DNA from: a virus
Direction: 5' to 3' (one strand)
Virus record (IMG/VR): IMGVR_UViG_3300035182_000826
Span: 97,453 to 161,452 of that record
DNA: 64,000 bases
Positions 33,404 through 41,724 of this stretch are shown one piece after another. The position numbers and the translations under genes are program-made. The notes under the pieces were generated by a model. It did no database searches. It saw only the letters and a program-made list of their open reading frames with translations, and was not told the DNA's origin. Positions within the stretch are counted from its first letter, which is position 1. Each line of letters begins with the position of its first letter.

Positions 33404-34803
33404 TGAAAGTTTGTGATGTTTGGGTAAAGGATGAGGTTTGGGCAGTGGTAACTGGGTTAAGCCCAGAGGATTTCGTGTCGTTGTGGAACCTGTTCGGCAT
33501 TGAGGTTGAAGGTTCATTCTTCATGCCAGCAAGAAAGTTGGGTCGCTGGGACGGCAAGATCAGGTTCTTTGACAAGCAGGGTAGGATTTTCCTACGCCTG
33601 CTACCTGAGATGGCGAATCACTTGGATCACTGGGGTTACACAGTGAACTTTCATGATGAGCGTCGCCCAGTTAAACCAATCAACATTCAAGTGAATGAGG
33701 ACTGGTTCGCTCATATTGAGACACCTAAGATCAAGCTTCGGCCATATCAAGTTTCAGCAGTGAATGCTGCAATCACAAATGGGTCAGGGTTCATTGTCGC
33801 TGCCACCGGTGCTGGCAAAACGATCATGATCAACGCGCTCTGTGACGCGTTCAACAAGTCTGGCATGACCACCCTGGTAATTGTGCCAAGCATTGATCTA
33901 GCTGAGCAGACTGCAGCTACTTTCAAGCTGACACAAACTCAGGTGTCAACTTACACTGGCGCATCCAAGGAAATTTCACAGAACACGATTGCCACTTGGC
34001 AATCACTCCAGAACAGAATGGATGTGATTTCCGAGTTTGATGTGGTAATCGTTGACGAGGCTCACGGTGCAACGGCCAAAACCATTGGAGATTTGATCAC
34101 CAATCATGGTAAGAACATTGCCTACCGGTATGGTTTCACTGGCACCATGCCAAAGCCTCTCACCGATCAGTACACACTCAGGGGGTCAATTGGAGAGGTT
34201 CTATTCTCAATTTCAGCTCGTGAACTTATTGACCTTGGGTACCTAGCAAAGCTTGAAATTGAGCCCATTCAGATTCAGGAGAATGTTGATGAGGACTTCC
34301 CTGATTATGGATCAGAGAAGTCCTTCGTGTCACGGTCTACTGACCGTCTTGATTTGATCGCCGATCTGATTATTGCAAAGGCTGCTCAATACGGGAACAC
34401 CCTAGTGCTAGTGCACTCAGTGAAGCAGGGAAGACAGTTGCAAGAACTGATTAAGGATTCGGTGTTCCTATATGGGGAAACAGAATCTGATGTGCGCGCT
34501 GAGTGGTACAGCACCTTCGAATCGCGAGATGATCTGATTGTCATTGCAACATCTGGCATTGCCTCAACCGGTATCTCAATTGACCGAGTGTTCAATCTAA
34601 TGCTAATTGACGCAGGTAAGTCCTTCGTGAAAGCAATTCAGTCAATTGGGCGCGGCCTCAGAAAGGGGCATGACAAAGAGGAGGTTCACGTGTGTGATGT
34701 GCACTCATCTCTCAAATGGGGGAAGAAGCATGCCAGAGAGAGAAAGCGTTATTACCAGGAGGCAGGCTACCCTGTTCTAAAGACCGTAAAGGTGAAACCG
34801 TGA
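33403..34803 (+). CDS. uvsW: UvsW-like DNA helicase
   Basis: Superfamily 2 helicase that processes branched DNA and R-loops. The N-terminal about 100-residue domain is as in T4 UvsW, followed by motif I ATGAGKT (134-140), DEAH (218-221), FTGTMP (motif III) and the C-terminal QSIGRGLRKG (motif VI). 466 aa (T4: 587). It overlaps uvsY-like by 1 bp and the next gene by 4 bp. Confidence 0.92.
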   Translation: MKVCDVWVKDEVWAVVTGLSPEDFVSLWNLFGIEVEGSFFMPARKLGRWDGKIRFFDKQGRIFLRLLPEMANHLDHWGYTVNFHDERRPVKPINIQVNEDWFAHIETPKIKLRPYQVSAVNAAITNGSGFIVAATGAGKTIMINALCDAFNKSGMTTLVIVPSIDLAEQTAATFKLTQTQVSTYTGASKEISQNTIATWQSLQNRMDVISEFDVVIVDEAHGATAKTIGDLITNHGKNIAYRYGFTGTMPKPLTDQYTLRGSIGEVLFSISARELIDLGYLAKLEIEPIQIQENVDEDFPDYGSEKSFVSRSTDRLDLIADLIIAKAAQYGNTLVLVHSVKQGRQLQELIKDSVFLYGETESDVRAEWYSTFESRDDLIVIATSGIASTGISIDRVFNLMLIDAGKSFVKAIQSIGRGLRKGHDKEEVHVCDVHSSLKWGKKHARERKRYYQEAGYPVLKTVKVKP

Positions 34804-35207
34804 AGAAAACACTAATGTACGCGGATAAGCTATCAAAAACAGGTCATCTTTATCCAAGGGCTGAAGTTGAAAAGGCGCTTAGCAAGAGGTCTGAGTTCTT
34901 TGGACAGGTAGGTCCGTCCTATAACGGCATATTGGATATGTCTAACATCTCTCACCGCGTAACAAATCTTGAACTTCATCCTGATGGTCGTGTTACCGGG
35001 GACGTTGAGCTCTTGAGAACGCCAGCAGGTCTTTTTGCCGAGTCATTGATAGCGAATTATCTGGTTCGGCCAGAATCTATTGGAAGTATATTCACAGCAA
35101 CTGGCAGTAAACAAGAAGGTGAAGTCAAGGTAATGACGGGAATTACGTTCCTTAGCTTTAATCTCATTGAACCACAAAACAATACTTGGCCAGATCAGGA
35201 AGAATAA
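34800..35207 (+). CDS. degenerate prohead-protease-fold protein
   Basis: 135 aa. The order TLMYADKLSKTGHLYPRAEV, then ISHRVTNLELHPDGRVTGDV, then LLRTPAGLFAESLIANY parallels T4 gp21 (NRNKRLYP..., GELNHP..., WWKGNDVYGRARVI). The catalytic His region reads GQVGPS and the serine region SIGSIFT, so both catalytic residues appear altered. It probably lacks protease activity. It is coupled to uvsW (GTGA), far from capsid genes. Confidence 0.45.
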   Translation: MKKTLMYADKLSKTGHLYPRAEVEKALSKRSEFFGQVGPSYNGILDMSNISHRVTNLELHPDGRVTGDVELLRTPAGLFAESLIANYLVRPESIGSIFTATGSKQEGEVKVMTGITFLSFNLIEPQNNTWPDQEE

Positions 35208-35716
35208 TGATTACCCTCAGTGAAGCAAATCACCCTTACGTCATAGATTCCATCACTACCCCATTAGTTTTGCGGAATCATTGGTTCTTCAATGCCAAAG
35301 AAATGGATTTTTTCCTACAGGAAGTTGGTTACCTTGAGGAGTTTGTCGGCCCAACAATGAAGCTTCTTGTTGGGATTGATGAGATTGAGGTGCCAGCCTC
35401 TTGGACAATCATGATGGTTGACAGAGAAACATACACCGTTGACATGGTACCTGTCACTGCCGCTGGTGCATTTGAGCATGATGTGTTCGTGTTTTCACCA
35501 AGCGACTCAAAGCTGATTACTGAAAAGGTCAGAGTTATCGATTACAATCCTCAGGGCATCTTTGTTTATCCATCTCTTGAACGTACACAAGCGGTCATTC
35601 ATGCAATTGGCCCAGGTCAGCTACATGGAAAAGAAATTTCACGAGGCGTGTTGATCAGCCCAAATGATCTATGGAGACATATTTCGGGTTCAACAGTGGG
35701 TGATATTCTGAACTAA
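35207..35716 (+). CDS. hypothetical protein
   Basis: 169 aa, beta-rich (SWTIMMVDRETYTVDMVPVT, KLITEKVRVIDYNPQG). The TAATG overlap couples it to the preceding gene. Not recognised. Confidence 0.65.
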   Translation: MITLSEANHPYVIDSITTPLVLRNHWFFNAKEMDFFLQEVGYLEEFVGPTMKLLVGIDEIEVPASWTIMMVDRETYTVDMVPVTAAGAFEHDVFVFSPSDSKLITEKVRVIDYNPQGIFVYPSLERTQAVIHAIGPGQLHGKEISRGVLISPNDLWRHISGSTVGDILN

Positions 35717-35736
35717 GCACCGCATAGCCGACACCG

Positions 35737-35763
35737 CCTCGGCGACACGAGGCGACACCGGTG
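35737..35763 (+). repeat. dispersed GC-rich repeat core
   Basis: CCTCGGCGACACGAGGCGAC followed by ACCGGTG: a hybrid of the CGACACCGGTG and CGACACGAGG variants of the dispersed repeat. Confidence 0.75.
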
Positions 35764-35792
35764 CCCTCAGAAAAAGGCGGGCGTATGAACTA

Positions 35793-35827
35793 ACACAGGG
35801 GGCCTTAAAGGGCCCCTGTGTCTTTTC
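35793..35827 (+). terminator. rho-independent terminator
   Basis: ACACAGGGGGCC / GGCCCCTGTGT (one bulged G) followed by CTTTTC. It ends the recombination operon. Confidence 0.88.
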
Positions 35828-35865
35828 TGTGGCCCATTGGTGTTAACAAGATTTGATACGTACCC

Positions 35866-35873
35866 CATAAATA
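35866..35873 (+). promoter_or_regulatory. T4-type late promoter box
   Basis: CATAAATA, 22 bp before the endolysin start. Confidence 0.78.
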
Positions 35874-35895
35874 TCTCTTTACGATGGAGATGTTT

Positions 35896-36483
35896 ATGGG
35901 GTACTCTGATACTTTCTTGAAAGCCCTAGCTCACGCAATGTTGTATGAAGTAGGCCCAAATTTCAACCCAGTTGATCCTGAAACAGCGGCTGGGTTGATT
36001 GCAACGGCAGCGCAACGAAAGAAGGTTGGTTATACAAACACACCAGGCGATAATGGCGGTGAGACCAAGTTCGGTGTCGCAAAGAACGCCAATCCAGCAA
36101 TTGATGTGACTAATCTTACGTACACTCAAGCCCAAGATGTGTATTTCTACAAGTATTGGTTGCCAAGTGGTTGCAACGCCATTGACCAGATCGGCATGTC
36201 AAAGCTTGCGATCTTACACTTTGATGGGTGTGTAAACATTGGCGTTGGTCGCGCGTCGCAGTTTCTTCAGGAAGTTCTTGGTGTAACTCAGGACGGAAAG
36301 ATTGGAAACGTCGCAATCACTGCGTTGAAATCAAGAGATGAAGCAGACGTCTGTTCAAAGCTTTGTGATAGACGCGCCGCATACTATCAGGCCATCGTTT
36401 CAAAAAATCCATCTCAGGCAAAGTTCCTAAATGGATGGTTACGCCGGATCCAAGAGGTACGGGACTACGTGATGAAAAAGTAA
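35896..36483 (+). CDS. endolysin, GH108-type muramidase
   Basis: Cell-wall hydrolase for lysis. GDNGGETKFG at residues 51-60 is the family signature, with the expected catalytic Glu near residue 18 (LYEVG). It continues with LTYTQAQDVYFYKYWLPSGC and the FDGCVNIGVGRASQFLQEVL segment typical of GH108 plus its peptidoglycan-binding tail. 195 aa, no signal peptide, so it needs a holin. The start at 35896 has GGAG 6 bp upstream. Confidence 0.85.
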   Translation: MGYSDTFLKALAHAMLYEVGPNFNPVDPETAAGLIATAAQRKKVGYTNTPGDNGGETKFGVAKNANPAIDVTNLTYTQAQDVYFYKYWLPSGCNAIDQIGMSKLAILHFDGCVNIGVGRASQFLQEVLGVTQDGKIGNVAITALKSRDEADVCSKLCDRRAAYYQAIVSKNPSQAKFLNGWLRRIQEVRDYVMKK

Positions 36484-36495
36484 CCCCGTGCGTCT

Positions 36496-36541
36496 TATAA
36501 CCTAGGTCTTAGGTTATATCGAAAACCCAAAACTATACAAT
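36496..36541 (+). promoter_or_regulatory. hairpin plus TACAAT -10 box before nrdA
   Basis: TATAACCTA / TAGGTTATA (36496-36518) and TACAAT at 36536-36541, 16 bp before the nrdA ATG. Confidence 0.5.
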
Positions 36542-36557
36542 TAAAGAAATCTTCTCT

Positions 36558-38912
36558 ATGTCATCTGATATTGCAAACATGAATGTCATCAAAAGAAATG
36601 GATCAGTAGAACCATTCAACCTACTCAAGTGGCAACAACAAATCAGCAAGGTCTGTGAAGGCATCGCTGACGTGTCTCCTTCAATGATTGAAATTGGCGC
36701 CCAGGCCCAGTTCAAAGATGGGATGACCACCCGCGAGCTTGATCAAATTGCCCTTCAATCGATGGTGAATCTGATCGATGAGGAACTGAATCCTGACGTT
36801 GGGAATGTGAACTACCAATACGTTGCTGGTAAGCAAATGCTAACCATGCTACGCAAGGACGTTTACGGCAAGCACGAGCCGCCACGTCTTTATGAGATCG
36901 TCAAGAAGAACGTTGAGCTGAAGTTGTACACTGAAGAGCTGCTTCAGTGGTACACCGAGGAAGAGTGGGACTACCTAGAGAAACACATTGAGCACGAACG
37001 TGACGAGGAGCTTTCTTACGCGGCCATTGCGCAACTCATTGAGAAGTACCTGATTCGCAATCGAGCGACCAATCAAATCGTCGAAACCCCTCAAGTGCGA
37101 TACATGATTGCAGCCGCAACAATGTTCCACTGTGAAAAGAAGAACCGTCTGAAGTGGGTGAAGGAGTTCTACCTAGCTGCGTCTGATGGACAGTTCACAC
37201 TGGCAACTCCAGTGCTCGCCGGTCTTGGCACGAAGACTAAGCAGTTCAGCTCTTGTGTGCTGATTCGCACTGATGACACGCTGAAATCAATCTTTGCAAC
37301 TGGCCAAATCATGGCTGATTACGCCTCCAAGCGTGCAGGGATTGGTCTTGACATCGGGCGCATGCGCCCGCTAGGCGCAAGCATTCGTAACGGTGAGGTG
37401 ATGCACACTGGCATCATTCCGTTCCTAAAGAAGTGGTACGCAGACCTTCGGTCTTGCTCGCAAGGTGGTATCAGAAACGCATCGGCGACTGTGAATATGC
37501 CGATCTGGCACTACCAGATTGATGACTTCTTGGTGTTGAAGAACAACAAGGGCACTGAAGAAACCCGCATTCGTCAGCTTGACTATTGTGCGGTTGCATC
37601 AAAGTTCTTCTGGCGCTTGTACAAGAACGACGAAATGATGACGTTGTTCGACCCGAACGAAGTGCCAGACATGTACAAGGCGTTCTACGAGAACACTGGT
37701 GAGTTCGAGCGCTTATACAAGAAGTACTCAGCTGACACGACACTTCGCACGAAGAAGCTGCCTGCTAGAACTGTGATGGGTTGGTTCATTGACGAGCGTT
37801 CTGACATGGGCCGCATCTACTTGTTGAACATCGACAATGTGATGAACCAAGGACCGTTCATCGTCGAGGATTACCCAACTACTCAGACAAATCTCTGCAC
37901 TGAGATCATGTTGCCGACAGTGCCATTCCAATCAATTGAAGATCCTGATGGAATGATTGCGCTGTGCACGCTTGGTTCTACGAACTGGGGTAAGTTCCGT
38001 CACCCAACAGAGCTGCGGAACGCAATTCGCCTATTGCAGCGCGGTCTGCATAACCTGCTTGCAAACTACCAAGAATTCCTGAGCATTCACTCAGGAACTC
38101 ACAACAGGTTGTTCGAGCCGCTCGGCATTGGTATCACAAATCTTGCTTACTGGCACGCCAAGCGCAAGCTGAAGTACGGTGAACCAGAAGCACTGGCAGA
38201 AGTCAAGCGTTGGATTGAACACCAATCCTTCTATCTGACTGAGATGTCAGTTGACCTGGCGAAGGAGTTTGGCCCTTGTGAAGGGTGGAAGAGCACGTGG
38301 GCCAGCAAGGGAGTGTTCACGTGGGAGCGGCGCGCTGAAGGTTCGAATGAACTCACCGACTTTACCCCATCAGACGATTTGAATTGGGAAGGTCTGCGCA
38401 AGGACATGGTCGCTTACGGCATCCGAAACGCCACGACAGGGGCGATTGCACCAGTTGAAAGTTCAAGCGTTGTGTTGAACAGCACGAACGGCATCAACAT
38501 GGTGAAGTCACTGATCGTGACAAAGCGATCCAAGGCTGGTGACTTTGTTCAGGTAGTTCCTGAGTACAAGAAGCTCAAGAAGTACTACCAACTGATGTGG
38601 GATCAACCTGATTGTGTTGAGTACCTAAAGACTGCTGCAGTGCTTCAGGTCTATGTTGATCAGGGCATCTCTACAGACACGTTCTATTCACCACGGCATT
38701 TCAAGGATGGCAAGATCAGCAGAACCATGGTAGTGGGTAACCTAATGCGTGGGATTCACTGGGGGCTGAAATCGTTCTACTATCATCTTGTCGAAAAGCA
38801 GGCAACACTTGAGGTGAAGGAAGAACCAACAATTGAGCAAGTGAATGCGGAGCTTGCGGCCATCACCGAAGATACCAAGGAAGAAGAGTACTGCGAATCA
38901 TGTGTGCTATGA
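36558..38912 (+). CDS. nrdA: class I ribonucleotide reductase, alpha subunit
   Basis: Makes deoxynucleotides. An N-terminal ATP-cone (IKRNGSVEPFNLLKWQQQIS) is followed by the catalytic barrel. Cys233 (FSSCVL), Cys447 and Glu449 (NLCTEI) match active-site residues, and the C-terminal CESC (779-782) is the redox pair served by glutaredoxin. Complete at 784 aa. It is transcribed with nrdB and a glutaredoxin gene. Confidence 0.95.
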   Translation: MSSDIANMNVIKRNGSVEPFNLLKWQQQISKVCEGIADVSPSMIEIGAQAQFKDGMTTRELDQIALQSMVNLIDEELNPDVGNVNYQYVAGKQMLTMLRKDVYGKHEPPRLYEIVKKNVELKLYTEELLQWYTEEEWDYLEKHIEHERDEELSYAAIAQLIEKYLIRNRATNQIVETPQVRYMIAAATMFHCEKKNRLKWVKEFYLAASDGQFTLATPVLAGLGTKTKQFSSCVLIRTDDTLKSIFATGQIMADYASKRAGIGLDIGRMRPLGASIRNGEVMHTGIIPFLKKWYADLRSCSQGGIRNASATVNMPIWHYQIDDFLVLKNNKGTEETRIRQLDYCAVASKFFWRLYKNDEMMTLFDPNEVPDMYKAFYENTGEFERLYKKYSADTTLRTKKLPARTVMGWFIDERSDMGRIYLLNIDNVMNQGPFIVEDYPTTQTNLCTEIMLPTVPFQSIEDPDGMIALCTLGSTNWGKFRHPTELRNAIRLLQRGLHNLLANYQEFLSIHSGTHNRLFEPLGIGITNLAYWHAKRKLKYGEPEALAEVKRWIEHQSFYLTEMSVDLAKEFGPCEGWKSTWASKGVFTWERRAEGSNELTDFTPSDDLNWEGLRKDMVAYGIRNATTGAIAPVESSSVVLNSTNGINMVKSLIVTKRSKAGDFVQVVPEYKKLKKYYQLMWDQPDCVEYLKTAAVLQVYVDQGISTDTFYSPRHFKDGKISRTMVVGNLMRGIHWGLKSFYYHLVEKQATLEVKEEPTIEQVNAELAAITEDTKEEEYCESCVL

Positions 38913-38998
38913 CAAATGAACTTTACCCAAATAGGGCAGCTGCTGACGACAGTGTTGAAGTTGTTGAAGTTGTTAAATTGGATGTGAAAAATGATTGA
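38909..38998 (+). CDS. 29-residue ORF bridging nrdA and nrdB
   Basis: MTNELYPNRAAADDSVEVVE then VVKLDVKND. It overlaps the nrdA stop (ATGA) and the nrdB start by 8 bp. It may be a coupling peptide or a small partner; no homologue recognised. Confidence 0.4.
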   Translation: MTNELYPNRAAADDSVEVVEVVKLDVKND

Positions 38999-40145
38999 TT
39001 ACTCGAAACAAACGGACTACACAAAGCGCAAGATGTTCTTGGACCCTGCAGGGTCCGTGTCTATCCAGCGCTACGATGAGTGCGCATTCCCAAAGATCCA
39101 ACAATACACCAAGACGCAGCGTGGTAACTTCTGGATTCCTGATGAGGTGTCACTGACGAAGGACAAGATTGACTACTCAAAGGCAGATGAAGCAACGCGC
39201 TTCATCTTCACGAGTAATCTGCTTCGTCAGACAGCCCTTGACTCTATCCAGGGCCGATCACCCGTGCAGATCTTCACCCCTGTTTGCTCTGTTCCAGAAA
39301 TTGAGGCCTGGGTGCAATGGTGGTCTGCCTTTGAGCAGATTCACAGTGAATCATATTCACACATCATCCGAAACATCTATCAGATGCCGTCTGAGCAGTT
39401 CAACCAGATCCATGATACTGCAGCGATTGTTGACATGCTAAGCAACATCGACAAGTACTATCATGACCTGCATCAGATTAACTGTGCAAAAGAAACACTG
39501 GCAGAGCTGAAGGCGCTTGATAATGCCGAGTTCCACAGAGAGACGATCAATCGCCTTGAGACACTGGTTGCTGAAGATCGTCATGTAAAAGCGATCTATC
39601 TTGCAATGATTGCGTCATATGGGCTTGAGGCGATTCGCTTCATGGTATCGTTCGCCACGTCGTTCGGCATGGTCGAGAACAAGATCTTCATTGGCAACGG
39701 GAACATCATTAGCTTGATTGCTGCTGATGAGTTGTTGCACACGAGCGCCACGGCGTACATCATCCAGACTCTTGTGAAAACTGACGAACGATTCAGAGAT
39801 GCAGCGAATGAGCTTCGTGCTGAAGCGAACGACATGTGGGCTAGTGTGATCAGTGAAGAAAAGGCATGGGCGCACTACCAATTCCAGAAAGGCACTATCC
39901 TTGGGTTGAATGAAAAGATCATGTGTGCTCAAGTTGATTGGCGTGGTCAAGAGACTTCACGTGCGCTGCCATCCATCTGTGGTGTGAAGTATGAAGCTGG
40001 CGTCAAGAGCACACCGCTTCCTTGGATGAACAAGCACCTGAACACGAACAAGACACAAACAGCTCTTCAAGAAAATGAGTCTGTCACATATGTCCTGTCT
40101 TCAATGACACCAGAAACTGACTTCACCGCGCTTCCAAATCTATGA
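38991..40145 (+). CDS. nrdB: class I ribonucleotide reductase, beta subunit
   Basis: Carries the di-iron centre and tyrosyl radical. Ferritin-like helices hold the ligands: QIHSESYSHII, LEAIRFMVSFATSF and ADELLHTSATAY (Glu/His pairs). 384 aa, full length. The C-terminal acidic tail binds NrdA. Confidence 0.95.
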   Translation: MIDYSKQTDYTKRKMFLDPAGSVSIQRYDECAFPKIQQYTKTQRGNFWIPDEVSLTKDKIDYSKADEATRFIFTSNLLRQTALDSIQGRSPVQIFTPVCSVPEIEAWVQWWSAFEQIHSESYSHIIRNIYQMPSEQFNQIHDTAAIVDMLSNIDKYYHDLHQINCAKETLAELKALDNAEFHRETINRLETLVAEDRHVKAIYLAMIASYGLEAIRFMVSFATSFGMVENKIFIGNGNIISLIAADELLHTSATAYIIQTLVKTDERFRDAANELRAEANDMWASVISEEKAWAHYQFQKGTILGLNEKIMCAQVDWRGQETSRALPSICGVKYEAGVKSTPLPWMNKHLNTNKTQTALQENESVTYVLSSMTPETDFTALPNL

Positions 40146-40585
40146 GCACAGAACCGCTTTTTCAGGCTGATCACCTTAGTGTCGGTCTTCCATCGTGTTA
40201 CTTGTTTGAGTACGATGACAAGAAGGATCCAGATGGCATTCAACGCGACTTTTTGAAAGTGGTGTTGAAGAGCCTCGTGGCTGCTAGAATGTCAGAGTTC
40301 TCTACAAAAGGCGCAGTCAGGAGCGTCTCAGTTGAGATTGATGTGAACACGACACTCTACCCAGCTGAGTTCTTTTTGGCGTTTCATGCGTTCATCAAGC
40401 AGCATCGCCAGTTTTTGACAACGATAGTCAAGAAGACTCAAATTGACGAAACATTGTCAGAACGCATTGAGCTTCCTAGATCGCAGTTCATCGCAATCAA
40501 ATTTCCACCACAACAACAAGCTGTTAGAACACTTGTGTTCCAAACTGACACAGCCATCTTTAAACTTGACAAGGACGAACAATGA
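40142..40585 (+). CDS. hypothetical protein of the nrd operon
   Basis: 147 aa, alpha/beta (AVRSVSVEIDVNTTLYPAEF, AVRTLVFQTDTAIFKLD). It overlaps both neighbours by 4 bp. Not recognised. Confidence 0.65.
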   Translation: MSTEPLFQADHLSVGLPSCYLFEYDDKKDPDGIQRDFLKVVLKSLVAARMSEFSTKGAVRSVSVEIDVNTTLYPAEFFLAFHAFIKQHRQFLTTIVKKTQIDETLSERIELPRSQFIAIKFPPQQQAVRTLVFQTDTAIFKLDKDEQ

Positions 40586-40827
40586 TTACCGTATTTTCTA
40601 AGCCGAACTGCCCGCAATGTGATCAAGCAAAGGCACTGTTAGACGCTAGAGGCGAGCCATACGGTGTTGTCATGCTGGATGTTGGTCAGGTCCGGTCACT
40701 TGAGGAAAAGTACATTACGCGTGAAGAACTTCTTGAGTTGATTCCATCGGCCAGGATGATGCCACAGATCATGATTGATGGCATTGCCATCGGTTCGCTG
40801 TCAGAGCTGAAGAAGTGGCTGGGGTAA
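40582..40827 (+). CDS. glutaredoxin
   Basis: 81 aa. VFSKPNCPQCDQAK has the CPQC active site at residues 11-14, and MMPQIMIDG is the cis-Pro loop. Likely reduces NrdA; it is the last gene of the nrd operon. Confidence 0.93.
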   Translation: MITVFSKPNCPQCDQAKALLDARGEPYGVVMLDVGQVRSLEEKYITREELLELIPSARMMPQIMIDGIAIGSLSELKKWLG

Positions 40828-40828
40828 T

Positions 40829-40891
40829 TGTAACGACCTAGCGGGACTGTTACACTTGGGCTATGTACACCCATTGTGCTTGGGCTATAAT
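40829..40891 (+). promoter_or_regulatory. TGTAAC/GTTACA operator with -10 box
   Basis: TGTAAC (40829-40834) and GTTACA (40849-40854), then TATAAT at 40886-40891, 31 bp after the right arm. A direct repeat CTTGGGCTAT occurs twice between them (40855-40864 and 40879-40888). Confidence 0.65.
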
Positions 40892-40936
40892 TCACCTTAC
40901 CGACAAACCAACGGCAATTTGAAAAGGAGTCCCACC

Positions 40937-41236
40937 ATGTCGCAAGCTCAAGTCCAAGCCCAAGTGTCCAAGTCGCAACAAGCCATGGCCGGCCGCAACC
41001 GCTTCTCGTTCGGTCGTACCTTCCTGGCGAACCTGGTCAGCGGCCAAGGTCACCACGACACCCGCAAGCTGGGTGCCTTCCTGGTCGCCGCCGGCTACAC
41101 TAGCTTCGAGAAGGTCGACAAGATGGTCGGCACCGATGAAAAGGCCGCGCGCCAGGTCCTGAACGACGTCGCCGTCGGCGTCGTGACGATGACCCCGGTC
41201 GAACAGCTGCCGAAGAACCTGAACCTGGAAGACTGA
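40937..41236 (+). CDS. small GC-rich early protein
   Basis: 99 aa with AAAAGGAGT upstream. Gln/Ala-rich N-terminus, then FGRTFLANLVSGQGHHDTRK and helices. The codons are strikingly GC-ending compared with flanking genes, like other genes behind TGTAAC/GTTACA operators. Probably abundant and early; function unknown. Confidence 0.7.
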   Translation: MSQAQVQAQVSKSQQAMAGRNRFSFGRTFLANLVSGQGHHDTRKLGAFLVAAGYTSFEKVDKMVGTDEKAARQVLNDVAVGVVTMTPVEQLPKNLNLED

Positions 41237-41256
41237 TCATTCAGACCCCACCGCAA

Positions 41257-41277
41257 TGAACGCCCTAGTGGCGTTCA
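41257..41277 (+). terminator. hairpin terminator 1
   Basis: TGAACGCC / GGCGTTCA with a 5-nt loop; followed 12 bp later by a second, stronger terminator. Confidence 0.65.
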
Positions 41278-41289
41278 GGGGGATTTAGG

Positions 41290-41313
41290 AGCCGCCCAAT
41301 GGGCGGCTTTTTC
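41290..41313 (+). terminator. rho-independent terminator 2
   Basis: AGCCGCCC / GGGCGGCT, AAT loop, TTTTT run. Confidence 0.92.
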
Positions 41314-41333
41314 GTTTCCGGAATGAACCTGTT

Positions 41334-41341
41334 CCTAAATA
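41334..41341 (+). promoter_or_regulatory. T4-type late promoter box
   Basis: CCTAAATA, 22 bp before the membrane protein gene. Confidence 0.72.
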
Positions 41342-41363
41342 TGTAGATTACAGGAGCAACATC

Positions 41364-41714
41364 ATGGACACAATCACTTTCATTGGATACACCGCGCACG
41401 TCACCACCTGGTTGATCTTTGCTGCGCTTGTGTTTATCCTCTTCATGTTCTACAGAATTCAAAAGCAGGAAAAGCTAGACTTTACTGACATGATCACTAA
41501 CAACGGCCGAACTGTGTCACTTACAAAAGTGCTCCAGTTGATTGGTGGTGTCACCGCCACATGGGTCATGATCAAGCTAACTATTGCTGGTAATCTGAAT
41601 GACAGTCTGTTTGGTCTTTACTTGGCCTATGTTGGTGGTATTGAAGGCTACAGCAAGTACGTTGCAGCAAAGTACTCGTACACAGAAACATCTGTGCGTG
41701 ACGCAAAACAGTGA
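41364..41714 (+). CDS. late membrane protein, holin candidate
   Basis: 116 aa. Hydrophobic spans at about residues 12-30 (VTTWLIFAALVFILFMFY) and 57-76 (VLQLIGGVTATWVMIKLTIA), with a third weak span around 80-95. It is late-expressed and small, with short charged ends. Size, topology and timing fit a holin, but it heads the tail-fibre operon and nothing is diagnostic. Confidence 0.45.
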   Translation: MDTITFIGYTAHVTTWLIFAALVFILFMFYRIQKQEKLDFTDMITNNGRTVSLTKVLQLIGGVTATWVMIKLTIAGNLNDSLFGLYLAYVGGIEGYSKYVAAKYSYTETSVRDAKQ

Positions 41715-41724
41715 AGGAAACAAC

